Positions 1-6,917 are shown, counted from the first letter of the stretch. The stretch: DNA of 7,165 nucleotides from Lachnospiraceae bacterium (GCA_009774465.1 VSNT01000167.1:1-7165); one strand, 5' to 3'. Numbers and translations are program-made. Notes: generated by a model not told the origin, from the letters alone.

Positions 1-9
1 TGGTATAAT
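1..9 (+). promoter_or_regulatory. extended -10 promoter element for the FIST/MCP operon
   Basis: The first nine bases read TGGTATAAT, a perfect extended -10 (TGnTATAAT) for a vegetative sigma-A holoenzyme. Any -35 box would lie outside the window. Transcription would start near position 16, leaving a leader of about 45 nt before the ATG at 61. No other promoter-like signal is evident before the two following genes, so this probably drives all three. Confidence 0.6.
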
Positions 10-60
10 TTTACATCATAAATTCAGAAGTCATAAAAATATAGTAAAGGAGAAGAAATC

Positions 61-489
61 ATGGCAAAACTAATCATAACGGTTGAAGGCGGAAAGATAA
101 CGCAGACACTGAATTTTTTGGACAGAAACATTAAGGATAACAGATATGTTTATGGGAATGGCAATGAATCAGGCATCCTGGATAATCCTGAAGAGATTTA
201 TGCGGATATTCCTGAAAATGAGCGCCTGTCGGAACTTTATGGTGAACTGCTTGATACGGTAGATTTAGGCAACAGCCAGATTACCAGTATTATGCGCCAG
301 TTAAATGAGCTTGAGAAGGAAATGGAACCTTATGTGATTCCTAAAGCGGGCAGTGAACAGGAGCATGTGATTACTCTTAATAATATTGATTTGACGGAAC
401 TTTCGAAAAAGAAGGGAAATCATCCACTTAAAACTGACAAACAGATTGAGGAAGTGATTAAACAGGCTATATATCATAAAAGTAATTAG
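61..489 (+). CDS. hypothetical protein, first gene of the FIST/MCP operon
   Basis: I do not recognise this 142-residue protein. The ATG at 61 is well placed behind AAAGGAGAA (about 46-54), so the start is sound. It has no signal peptide, membrane segment or cysteine and looks like a soluble, acidic cytoplasmic protein. Residues 1-10 form a probable beta strand (KLIITVEGG). The middle (about 55-92) is charged and heptad-like and may be a short helical or coiled-coil segment (YGELLDTVDL, then a stretch rich in Q, L and E). The C-terminus (about 113-142) is lysine-rich. It lies 17 bp upstream of the FIST gene and is probably co-transcribed with FIST and the MCP, so a role as an adaptor or partner in that signalling unit is plausible but unproven. 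Confidence 0.8.
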   Translation: MAKLIITVEGGKITQTLNFLDRNIKDNRYVYGNGNESGILDNPEEIYADIPENERLSELYGELLDTVDLGNSQITSIMRQLNELEKEMEPYVIPKAGSEQEHVITLNNIDLTELSKKKGNHPLKTDKQIEEVIKQAIYHKSN

Positions 490-506
490 GAAGAGAGGAT
501 AAAACA

Positions 507-1562
507 TTGAAACAGTTTTTCGGAATGAGTCAGAGCGGAAATCTGCAGGAAGCGGTGAAAGGACTTAACAGTCCTCAGTTGATTATGCTGCTGTCCAACA
601 ACGATCAATTTGAAGCACATGTAAAAAAGCTGGAAGAGCTTTATCCCCGGGTGCCAAGTATAGGCTGCATTGGAATGAGTTATGATACAAAGGTAGTGGA
701 AAAGGGCGTTGGTGTAATTGCATTTTATGATGGCGTGGATGTAACAGCAAATGTGCTTGAAGAAGTATCCCTTATGCCGGTGAAATACATTGACCGGCTG
801 GAGGAGGATGTACATACCATAAACGGTTCTTTAAACGATACAATCTGTATTGATTTTTGCTGCGGAAATGATGCATGCGTACTGACAACCATATACAGTG
901 TGTTAAAAAAGAAAAACATTTCTCTGGTGGGGGGAACAGGGGATGGCGGAAAAGTATCCGCAAATGGAAAAGTTTATTCTGATGCGGTGGCATATGCACT
1001 GGTGAAAAATAAAAATGGAAGAGTAAAGGCCTATAAGGAAAATATATACCGTCAGATGGGAAATTACCGGTTTATTGCATCCAAAACAGACAAAGCAAAT
1101 TATATGCTGGGCAAATTAAACGGTATTCCTGCAAAGCAGGTATATCAGGACATTCTTCATGTGACGGAAAAGGAAATACTGACACAGACATTTAAAAATC
1201 CTTTTGGAAAAGTGAATGGAGACGATACCTGTATTATATCAATTAAAGAAGTAAATGGTGATGCATTGACCTGTTTCAGGCAGGTGAATGATTCTGATGT
1301 TCTTATTTTGCTGGAGCTGGGAGACTACAGGGCAATTGTAAAAAATACAATTCGCCAGATACGTCAGGATTTCCCAAAGATTTCAGCCGTATTTTCGGTA
1401 AACTGCCTGTTCAGATATCTGTTATTTACAGAGAACCATTACATGTCGGAATATTTAAATGATATGGCAGCTTTAGGAAATCATGCCGGCCTGGTAGGAT
1501 ATGGAGAACATTATAACAATCGATTTGTCAACCAGTCTATGACTTGCGTTGTGTTTGAATAA
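507..1562 (+). CDS. FIST domain protein (FIST_N plus FIST_C), stand-alone sensor
   Basis: A 351-aa soluble protein with the two halves of the FIST sensory domain and nothing else. FIST_N covers roughly residues 20-190, with the glycine-containing SIGCIGMSYD segment (51-60) and the glycine-rich LVGGTGDGG (140-148). FIST_C covers roughly 195-350, with FSVNCLFR (296-303), GLVGYGEHY (328-336) and the closing NQSMTCVVF, which match the family pattern of a Cys/Arg segment, a GE turn and a final NQT/S strand. FIST domains are ligand-sensing modules in signal transduction; the proteobacterial NosP proteins are haem-binding NO sensors of this family. The ligand here cannot be read from sequence. The start is TTG at 507, supported by AGAGAGG at 491-497. 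The alternative ATG at 525 has no suitably spaced site. Only 14 bp separate it from the MCP gene, suggesting that the sensor and its transducer are separate polypeptides. Confidence 0.88.
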   Translation: MKQFFGMSQSGNLQEAVKGLNSPQLIMLLSNNDQFEAHVKKLEELYPRVPSIGCIGMSYDTKVVEKGVGVIAFYDGVDVTANVLEEVSLMPVKYIDRLEEDVHTINGSLNDTICIDFCCGNDACVLTTIYSVLKKKNISLVGGTGDGGKVSANGKVYSDAVAYALVKNKNGRVKAYKENIYRQMGNYRFIASKTDKANYMLGKLNGIPAKQVYQDILHVTEKEILTQTFKNPFGKVNGDDTCIISIKEVNGDALTCFRQVNDSDVLILLELGDYRAIVKNTIRQIRQDFPKISAVFSVNCLFRYLLFTENHYMSEYLNDMAALGNHAGLVGYGEHYNNRFVNQSMTCVVFE

Positions 1563-1576
1563 ATGGAGGAATCATT

Positions 1577-2500
1577 ATGAAATTTAAGAAAAAAAACCGG
1601 CGCAGATCAAAGAGTTTATATCCGGTATTATATGTGATAGGAAGTTTAAAAGATTACCATAGAGACCTGGTGCAAAGTGAAGTTTCTTCTCTGTGGGAAC
1701 TGAATATGGTAAGCAAGTCCTTTAGCAGTGTGCTTAATGAATCAGAAAATTTTAAGGGAACCATTGGTGAAATTAATGAGACATTTTCCAATATAAATAC
1801 GGTATCAAGTCAGTTTGCTTCTGTGAAGGAAAACATCTCCCAGTCTGTAGTGCAGGCCCAGGGAGAGATAGAAGAACTGAAGTATAGTGCCCTTATGGTT
1901 CAGACGCACTTTGATGAAATGCAGGAAACTTTTGAAGAGTTCCAGCAGTCATTAAAGAAGATCAAAGGATGCATGGGCAAGATTGTATCCATTGCAGATC
2001 AGACCAATATACTTTCATTAAACGCTTCTATTGAAGCGGCAAGAGCAGGAGAAAAGGGAAAAGGTTTTGCAGTGGTTGCCGAGGAGGTAAAGAGCCTGTC
2101 AGATGAGATTAAAAATCTGGCATCGGAGGTGGATGTCAGCATTGAAGATGTGGAAAAAGGAACAGATATGCTAAGTGGCAGCATAAATACTTCCCATCAG
2201 GCACTGGAGCAGAGTCTTTCCAAGGTGGAAGAAACTTATGAAACCTTTGACAACATTACACAGGCGGCAGAAGGAACTACAGAGGTTCAGGTAGAAATTT
2301 CTCAGGTGGTGGATGAGTCTCAGGCGGCGCTTCAGACTTTGTATGACTTTTTTGAAAATACCAAAAAACAATATCAGGAAGTAGTCAAGCACATTAACCG
2401 TGCCAGCAGCATGGGAACTACAAAAAGCGCTATGTTTGAAGATATAGATAACATGCTGTCACAGATTCCGCCTATTATAGAAGATTATAATAAGGGCTGA
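1577..2500 (+). CDS. soluble methyl-accepting chemotaxis-type signalling protein
   Basis: A 307-aa protein whose core is the MCP cytoplasmic hairpin. The highly conserved tip runs from about residue 139 to 175 (IADQTNILSLNASIEAARAG followed by GKGFAVVAEEVKSLS), with the family-invariant glutamate at 153 and arginine at 156. The arms on either side (about 45-138 and 176-280) are heptad-patterned coiled coils. There is no transmembrane helix, HAMP or periplasmic domain. The N-terminus is strongly basic (KFKKKNRRRSK, residues 2-12) and then only about 30 residues precede the coiled coil, so a conventional ligand-binding domain is missing. The C-terminus has no NWETF-type CheR/CheB tether. The ATG at 1577 follows GGAGG at 1565-1569. 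It probably works with CheA and CheW encoded elsewhere, taking input from the adjacent FIST protein (inference from operon position). Confidence 0.93.
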   Translation: MKFKKKNRRRSKSLYPVLYVIGSLKDYHRDLVQSEVSSLWELNMVSKSFSSVLNESENFKGTIGEINETFSNINTVSSQFASVKENISQSVVQAQGEIEELKYSALMVQTHFDEMQETFEEFQQSLKKIKGCMGKIVSIADQTNILSLNASIEAARAGEKGKGFAVVAEEVKSLSDEIKNLASEVDVSIEDVEKGTDMLSGSINTSHQALEQSLSKVEETYETFDNITQAAEGTTEVQVEISQVVDESQAALQTLYDFFENTKKQYQEVVKHINRASSMGTTKSAMFEDIDNMLSQIPPIIEDYNKG

Positions 2501-2508
2501 TAAAAATT

Positions 2509-2528
2509 GGGCGGCATATTTGCCGCCC
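2509..2528. terminator. bidirectional intrinsic terminator between convergent operons
   Basis: GGGCGGCA (2509-2516), a TATT loop and TGCCGCCC (2521-2528) form a perfect 8-bp GC-rich stem. The plus-strand 3' flank is GTTATTATT and the minus-strand 3' flank is AATTTTTA, so both directions have a T-rich tail, stronger on the minus strand. It sits in the 32-bp gap between the convergent stop codons of the MCP and HD-GYP genes. Confidence 0.85.
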
Positions 2529-2532
2529 GTTA

Positions 2533-3633
2533 TTATTCATCATCCTTATATTTTTTAACCAGATTTTCAAACTCCCCTCTTACTTCAACAAAGGCTTTTA
2601 ACAGCTTTGGAGAAAAAGAGCCATTTTGCCCATTCATAATAATCTGATAAGCCTTATCTGTGTTATAAGCAGCCTTATAAACTCGCTTGGAAGTAAGGGC
2701 GTCGTACACATCAATCAAAGAAACAATCTGGGCGGCGATGCTGATTTCATCTCCCTTTAGCCCATCGGGATATCCCTTACCATTATATTTTTCATGATGG
2801 TGTCTTGCAATGTCATAGGCATAATCGCAAAAAACCTTATCATCTAAATGGATTACCTGCTTTATGATTTCGGCACCTTTGGTTGTGTGGGATTTTATAA
2901 CCTCAAATTCGTCTGTAGTCAGCTTTCCGGATTTCAAAATTATACTGTCTGAAATCATGATTTTTCCTATATCATGGAGGCAGGAAGCTCTTGCAATAAC
3001 TTCCAGCTTTTCAGGGGTAAGTTCATACTCAGGATAAAGCTTCATTACGCTTGTTCCAAGGCTGAGACAAAGGCTGCGTACCCTTTTGATATGCTGTTCT
3101 GATTCCAGATCTCTGAATTCCACTATATTGCTTAACGCATCAACCAAAACTTCATTCATATGCCGAAGTTGTGTAGCCTGCTGACGAAGAACAGCATTTT
3201 GTTTTTCCAGTTTAGCCGCCTGCCCCTTGACGGTAATTTCCAGTTGGTGTTTGTACTGGAAAAAGTAGAGCACATTTTTTACCAGTTGTTTAACCACATC
3301 AGGATAAAAAGGTTTTTTTACATAGCTTACAACGCCATATTCGTATCCCTTTTTTTCAAATTCAGCAGAGGTTTCACTTGTAATCATAACAAATGGAATC
3401 AGCTTTAAAAGTTTTTTTGCCTTTAAAAGTTCCAAAACCTGAAATCCATTCATAACAGGCATGGCATAATCCAAAAATACAACTGCAATGGAAGAAAGCT
3501 TATTTCTTAAAAGTTCAATTCCTTCCTTGCCATTACTGGCTTCCAGAATTTTATATTCGTCCCGGAAAATATCAGCGAGCATTGTACGACTGATATCGTC
3601 ATCATCAATAATTAATATTGTATCGTTTTGCAT
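2533..3633 (-). CDS. response regulator with REC and HD-GYP domains (predicted c-di-GMP phosphodiesterase)
   Basis: A 366-aa two-domain regulator. The REC domain (about 4-122) has the acidic cluster D10-D13, phospho-acceptor D55 in FLDYAMPVMNG, T85 and the conserved K107-P108. A coiled-coil linker (about 125-165) leads to an HD-GYP domain (about 165-360). That domain has H181, the HD pair H220-D221 with K224, H249, the H279-H280-E281 segment, G287-Y288-P289 and D308 in the IDVYDAL motif. All metal-binding and GYP positions look intact, so it should hydrolyse c-di-GMP. The YNGKGYP variant has N where many members have D, a common substitution. No DNA-binding domain is present. The ATG is preceded by GGGGGA on the minus strand. 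It lies 19 bp downstream of the FapA gene and is probably co-transcribed with it. The cognate kinase is not in the window; CheA or an orphan kinase could phosphorylate it. Confidence 0.94.
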   Translation of the reverse strand: MQNDTILIIDDDDISRTMLADIFRDEYKILEASNGKEGIELLRNKLSSIAVVFLDYAMPVMNGFQVLELLKAKKLLKLIPFVMITSETSAEFEKKGYEYGVVSYVKKPFYPDVVKQLVKNVLYFFQYKHQLEITVKGQAAKLEKQNAVLRQQATQLRHMNEVLVDALSNIVEFRDLESEQHIKRVRSLCLSLGTSVMKLYPEYELTPEKLEVIARASCLHDIGKIMISDSIILKSGKLTTDEFEVIKSHTTKGAEIIKQVIHLDDKVFCDYAYDIARHHHEKYNGKGYPDGLKGDEISIAAQIVSLIDVYDALTSKRVYKAAYNTDKAYQIIMNGQNGSFSPKLLKAFVEVRGEFENLVKKYKDDE

Positions 3634-3652
3634 TTTTCCCCCATACTTTCTT

Positions 3653-5755
3653 TTATAATTTTACCATTACCACAGTTTTATTTCGAAGCTTGAATATGAT
3701 TCTGTTTACATCAGAAGGAAGCATATATTTTATGGAATTTATTATAATAACGCTTCCAGGATATGCATTTCCCCTGACACAGACAGGAGATTTCATGTCC
3801 TGATCCGTCATATTGGCAAGCTTTGAAATTTCAGCATCCAGATTGGCTAACTCCCGATCCTTTGCTACAATAGTAGCATTTAATTTTTTTAAGGTTTCCT
3901 CCGCCAGCTCTTTTTTTGCAGGAAGCAGTTTCAGCATTTTATTCCAGCCTTCCTCTAAAGCCGATATTGCATTTAAAATGATTTCACGTCTATCGCTCAA
4001 TTTGACCTGTTCCTGCTCATAAAGCTCGTTTCGTCCCACATCCAGAAGGGTTTTGATATGAGAGCTGTTTCCCAGATTATAAGTGTCTACTCCTTTAACG
4101 GCACAGATACTGCCGCCTAAAAGAATTCCTTTGCTTCCGGAAACGATTACCCGCCCCATCGTACGGATATTGCTGTTCATAATATAATTGGCTTTTACAT
4201 TGCCGCCGGCACTGATGTTGGCTGCCTCAAAGAAGCTGCCTGAAACCTCTCCCCCAGCTTCAATAAAGCAATCGCGTTTGGAACAGCTTCCTTTTTTTAT
4301 CATAACATTACCGCCGGCAATAAGTTTTGCGGTTTCCACATTGTATTCAATAATGATATCACCGGTTGCCTTTATATAGCCGCCGGAATGAACGCTGCCG
4401 ATTACATGTACGGAACCATCTACCTCTAATTTACCGGTAACAGCAGTTACATCTTCACGGACAACTATCATATTGGTAATAATGATCCGCCCATTTACAA
4501 ATTCAAATTTTCCACCCAGTTTAGAAAAATATGTTACGCCGTCTGGAGCAAGTGCAAATCCCACGCCTTTTAAAGGATTTTTTTCAAGACCGTTGTTGGC
4601 ATGGATTACTTCACCGAACACATTTTTTCCGTCAATTCCTTTTTCAGCCCGGTGATATACAGCAATTTTTTCTCCTTCTTCAACCATTTCGAAAGCCTCT
4701 ATGTTGACATAGTCAACACCCCCATCAGGAAGAGGAGCCGGAATACGGGGAAGATCCAGTCTGACAAAGAATTCATACCATCCGTCTTTGCCGGCTTTAG
4801 CGGGAGTTCCCTCAGCAATCAAAATTTTTTCATTCATTCTTCTTTTGGCAATCATTTCGGCAATTACATCATGTTTGATGCCCAGAATTATTCCCCGAAG
4901 GGACAGATCATCTAAAATATCTTCTTTCGTAACTGCATTGCCGGGAATCCAGGGGATATAGGCATATGCCTTATTTCCGTTATCCTCAATTAAAATGCTG
5001 AATTCCTTTGCTCTTGCATAAGCGGCATTTAGTTTAAGATCGTCTGAGGAAGAGGAAACTGAATCCTTTCTGCCTGAAAGATTCAAACGCATTTCTTTCA
5101 TATCACTGCTGGTATAAATCAGCTTGGCGTAGGAAAATACATCCAGGCCGGCTTCCAGTCCAAGCCGGATTTCTTTCATCTGCCAGTGATTAAACAGAGG
5201 ATTGGCATAATCTGAAACTGTCAGTTTCTTTTCCAGTCCAAGCCGGATCTCCTGCATCTGCATCCAGTTATATTTTACATCAGCATAAATGGAAACATTT
5301 AAGTCTTCATACATGCCTATCCGGATCTCATAAATCTGCTGGGCGTACATATCATCAGTAATCCACAAATCAATTGGCAGCCCATCCTCCAAAGCAAGCC
5401 GGATCTGCTCTAATTCATCATCAGCAAATCCCCGTTCTAAATATGGGGATAGATCGGTAGAAGAATAAAAAGCAAGTCGAATCTGTTTCATCGTATCGTA
5501 ACTATAAGCGGGATCAGCATAGGCAGAAACGTCCACTTTATCTTTAAGCCCCATACGAATCTGTTCCATTTGCAGCCAGTTAAATTCAGCTTTGGCGTAT
5601 AAAGAAACATTTAATCCTTCTTCTGTACCAAGGCGGATTTCCTGATTTTGCTCATCAGTAAATTTTTGATTTTCAATTATAGGAAGCTGCAGCCCTGAAT
5701 TTGCTGCATTTTTAGAATCCTGCAGTTTTGCATGATCAGAATATAAATCACCCAT
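3653..5755 (-). CDS. FapA/DUF342 family protein with N-terminal 26-residue repeat array
   Basis: A 700-aa cytoplasmic protein. Residues 1-31 are an unremarkable leader. Residues 32-228 hold eight repeats described separately. From about 250 to 700 it follows the DUF342/FapA (flagellar assembly protein A) pattern. The N-terminal subdomain has GNAVTKEDILDDL (272-284) and ILIAEGTPAKAGKDG (311-325). Next come GIDGKNVFGEVI (373-384) and a right-handed beta-helix-like stretch of hydrophobic/glycine repeats at about 425-565 (TGKLEVDGSVHVIGSVHSGG and similar rungs). A charged coiled coil lies at about 585-655, followed by a final strand-rich piece. In Vibrio, FapA affects polar localisation of FlhF and flagellation; the role in Clostridia is not established. 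The start at 5755 is chosen because GGTGGT lies 5 to 10 bases upstream and the ATG at 5791 coincides with the predicted transcription start. An intermediate ATG at 5767 is possible. It is the first gene of the operon with REC-HD-GYP. Confidence 0.9.
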   Translation of the reverse strand: MGDLYSDHAKLQDSKNAANSGLQLPIIENQKFTDEQNQEIRLGTEEGLNVSLYAKAEFNWLQMEQIRMGLKDKVDVSAYADPAYSYDTMKQIRLAFYSSTDLSPYLERGFADDELEQIRLALEDGLPIDLWITDDMYAQQIYEIRIGMYEDLNVSIYADVKYNWMQMQEIRLGLEKKLTVSDYANPLFNHWQMKEIRLGLEAGLDVFSYAKLIYTSSDMKEMRLNLSGRKDSVSSSSDDLKLNAAYARAKEFSILIEDNGNKAYAYIPWIPGNAVTKEDILDDLSLRGIILGIKHDVIAEMIAKRRMNEKILIAEGTPAKAGKDGWYEFFVRLDLPRIPAPLPDGGVDYVNIEAFEMVEEGEKIAVYHRAEKGIDGKNVFGEVIHANNGLEKNPLKGVGFALAPDGVTYFSKLGGKFEFVNGRIIITNMIVVREDVTAVTGKLEVDGSVHVIGSVHSGGYIKATGDIIIEYNVETAKLIAGGNVMIKKGSCSKRDCFIEAGGEVSGSFFEAANISAGGNVKANYIMNSNIRTMGRVIVSGSKGILLGGSICAVKGVDTYNLGNSSHIKTLLDVGRNELYEQEQVKLSDRREIILNAISALEEGWNKMLKLLPAKKELAEETLKKLNATIVAKDRELANLDAEISKLANMTDQDMKSPVCVRGNAYPGSVIIINSIKYMLPSDVNRIIFKLRNKTVVMVKL
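5072..5662 (-). repeat. eight tandem 26-residue (78-bp) coding repeats inside the FapA-like gene
   Basis: The anchor dipeptide IR (MR in the last copy) falls at residues 40, 66, 92, 118, 144, 170, 196 and 222, an exact 26-residue period with no insertion or deletion. The arginine is invariant in all eight copies. Each unit begins with an aromatic residue (F32, F58, Y84, F110, Y162, F188, Y214; M136 is the exception). In the first seven copies there is an aromatic residue 13 positions after the anchor Ile, usually in a YA pair. A rough consensus is F-x-W-x-Q-M-x-E-I-R-L-G-L-E-x-G-L-x-V-S-x-Y-A. Copies 3-5 are the most divergent and copy 8 is incomplete. At DNA level an 18-base word beginning TTCCAGTCC (plus strand) is identical at 5153-5170 and 5231-5248, exactly 78 bp apart. 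The pattern suggests paired short helices stacking as a solenoid (inference). Confidence 0.92.
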
Positions 5756-5795
5756 ATTTACCACCATTTTCCAAGTTATAAATATACACATTAGT

Positions 5796-5824
5796 AGTAT
5801 ATCAAAAGTACCGTGGTAAGTCTA
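5796..5824 (-). promoter_or_regulatory. sigma-A-type promoter of the FapA/HD-GYP operon
   Basis: On the minus strand TAGACT (5819-5824, four of six matches to the -35 consensus) is separated by exactly 17 bases from TATACT (5796-5801, five of six matches to -10). Initiation is expected near 5789, giving a leader of about 34 nt to the ATG at 5755. This position argues against the upstream ATG at 5791 as a start codon. Confidence 0.6.
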
Positions 5825-5853
5825 CTGTTTTTAAATGGCAGATATGGAAATGG

Positions 5854-6363
5854 TTAAGGTATTGAAGCATATTTGTTTATGATATATGATACAGGCCGGA
5901 AGAGGATAAGGGTAAGAACAAAATTTCCGGCGCAGTGAAGAATATCGTAGGGAATACCGGCTGCCCAGTAGGCGAGGGCAGCACCGGGGCCTCCGGATAT
6001 CAGATAAGGAATGGCGCAGAGTGCGCCAAACAGCAAACCGAAGGCTCCGGCAGTCACTGCCCATATGATGACAGAATCATTTTTCCGAAAAATCAGTACG
6101 ATCAGGGCAAGAATGCTCCAGATGTATAAGTAGCTTATCCACCAGATGCCGAAGCCGAAAATCAGTCCTTCCATCAAGACAAAAGCATAAATAATAAAGA
6201 ATACTTTCTTTTTATAGGTCAGTGTATATATGATTAAAAGGACAGTAACCGGTTCAATATTGGGCAGAAATGCCATCCCCAGCTGTCCAAGAAGCAGGAT
6301 TGCACTAAGAAGCCCTAAAGTTACAATATCTGTTACTTTTTCGGAAATCCGTATCTGTTTCAT
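5854..6363 (-). CDS. ECF transporter S component-like membrane protein, candidate cobalamin/corrinoid specificity subunit
   Basis: A 169-aa very hydrophobic protein with about five to six predicted membrane segments (roughly residues 12-34, 38-52, 54-72, 74-94, 98-122 and 138-160) and a short basic N-terminus. The size, the FLPNIEPVT segment after the first helix, the aromatic GIWWISYLYIW region and the late PYDILHCAGNFVLTL motif resemble substrate-binding S components of energy-coupling factor transporters. These pair with a shared EcfA/EcfA'/EcfT module, which is not encoded here. The start lies 9 bp after the stop of the DUF4430 gene, and its ribosome binding site AGAGG overlaps that stop codon, implying translational coupling. 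Expression from a cobalamin riboswitch makes B12 or a related corrinoid or precursor (such as a lower-ligand base) the likely substrate. This is inference from regulation, not from binding residues. No clear terminator follows it before the next promoter. Confidence 0.78.
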   Translation of the reverse strand: MKQIRISEKVTDIVTLGLLSAILLLGQLGMAFLPNIEPVTVLLIIYTLTYKKKVFFIIYAFVLMEGLIFGFGIWWISYLYIWSILALIVLIFRKNDSVIIWAVTAGAFGLLFGALCAIPYLISGGPGAALAYWAAGIPYDILHCAGNFVLTLILFRPVSYIINKYASIP

Positions 6364-6372
6364 AATCTGCCT

Positions 6373-6768
6373 CTAATATCCAATCATTAAGGTGAGCTCG
6401 TACTTATCCCCATCTGCAATGGGTGTTTGATCTGCGGAGGTATTCACCTGACCGCCTTCTTTTGTGATGCACCACCATTCCTGATTGGAGTCATCAGCGG
6501 CTTCCCCATCCACGGAAGTGATAAATAGTCCATAGGCTCCGTTTTCACCTTCCACAAGTGCCTCATCTACAAGCACATCTCCAAGAAATTCCTGCTGGGT
6601 ATGATATTCAAAAGATTTAACAGTTTCATCCTTATGAACAACTTCAACAGTAATGGTTTTTTCTCCGGCAGCAGAAGCAGGCTTTGTAAACTGATAAATG
6701 CCAAACATGGCAGCAATTACAACTACAAGCACTGCAAGAGAAATAATAATTTTTCTTTGGTTTTTCAT
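6373..6768 (-). CDS. DUF4430 (transcobalamin C-terminal-like) exported protein
   Basis: A 131-aa protein with a basic N-terminus (KNQRK), a hydrophobic helix at about 7-25, and an A-S-A site at 31-33 that could be cut by signal peptidase I. If uncut, the helix is a membrane anchor. There is no lipobox cysteine. The exported part (about 36-131) fits the DUF4430 pattern: a beta strand with TITVEVV, a FLGDVLVDEAL helix, GLFITSVDG, a tryptophan pair in QEWWCIT, and the closing IADGDKYELTLMIGY. DUF4430 is related to the C-terminal beta domain of eukaryotic transcobalamin/intrinsic factor. With the cobalamin riboswitch upstream and the S component downstream, a corrinoid-capture or delivery role outside the membrane is likely. 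The start at 6768 follows AAAGGAAC at good spacing. A 24-residue in-frame upstream extension to 6840 runs back towards the attenuator terminator, lacks a ribosome binding site, and is rejected. Confidence 0.85.
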   Translation of the reverse strand: MKNQRKIIISLAVLVVVIAAMFGIYQFTKPASAAGEKTITVEVVHKDETVKSFEYHTQQEFLGDVLVDEALVEGENGAYGLFITSVDGEAADDSNQEWWCITKEGGQVNTSADQTPIADGDKYELTLMIGY

Positions 6769-6845
6769 AATTTTGTTCCTTTCTGTTCTGTGCAGTCTGC
6801 ACTTTGGTCTGGGGAATGATTCAAAGATATATGATTCCATACAAG

Positions 6846-6873
6846 AAAAAGCTGTCAGGAAAATTCAGACAGC
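6846..6873 (-). terminator. intrinsic attenuator terminator downstream of the cobalamin riboswitch
   Basis: On the minus strand GCTGTC (6868-6873) and GACAGC (6851-6856) form a 6-bp stem around an 11-base loop that can pair further inside. It is followed immediately by TTTTTCTT (U tract at 6846-6850). It lies about 45 bases after the riboswitch and about 78 bases before the DUF4430 start codon, the arrangement expected for cobalamin-induced transcription termination. Confidence 0.8.
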
Positions 6874-6917
6874 AGAATAAATCTCATGTGGTCATCCCTC
6901 GTAACCAATGAATAAAC

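Noticed and set aside
486..815. Antisense ORF of 109 codons opposite the FIST gene
   Set aside because: It overlaps a well-supported FIST coding region, shows no family features and is low-complexity Cys/His/Phe-rich, typical of a shadow frame.
2761..2794. Asn in place of Asp before the GYP motif as a sign of an inactive HD-GYP domain
   Set aside because: The YNGxGYP form is common in the family and all the metal-ligand His/Asp positions are present.
5072..5662. Regular 78-bp periodicity as a possible CRISPR or noncoding satellite
   Set aside because: Units are in frame with the gene, divergent at DNA level, conserved at protein level and have no spacer structure, so this is a protein repeat.
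5756..5791. Longer FapA start at 5791 adding 12 residues (MCIFITWKMVVN)
   Set aside because: The ATG at 5791 falls at the predicted transcription start and has no ribosome binding site, whereas the ATG at 5755 has GGTGGT upstream.
5792..5853. Terminator after the S-component gene
   Set aside because: No stem followed by a T tract could be found; only scattered short repeats such as CCATTT in direct orientation, so some read-through into the FapA operon is possible.
5831..6129. Arg/Ser-rich minus-strand ORF (5831-6064) and plus-strand ORF (5935-6129) over the S-component gene
   Set aside because: Composition is that of out-of-frame translation and both lie on the hydrophobic S-component gene, which has a proper ribosome binding site and motif content.
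6769..6840. 24-residue N-terminal extension of the DUF4430 protein
   Set aside because: It starts next to the attenuator's U tract, lacks a ribosome binding site and would bury the signal sequence; the internal ATG at 6768 has AAAGGAAC and begins a normal signal peptide.
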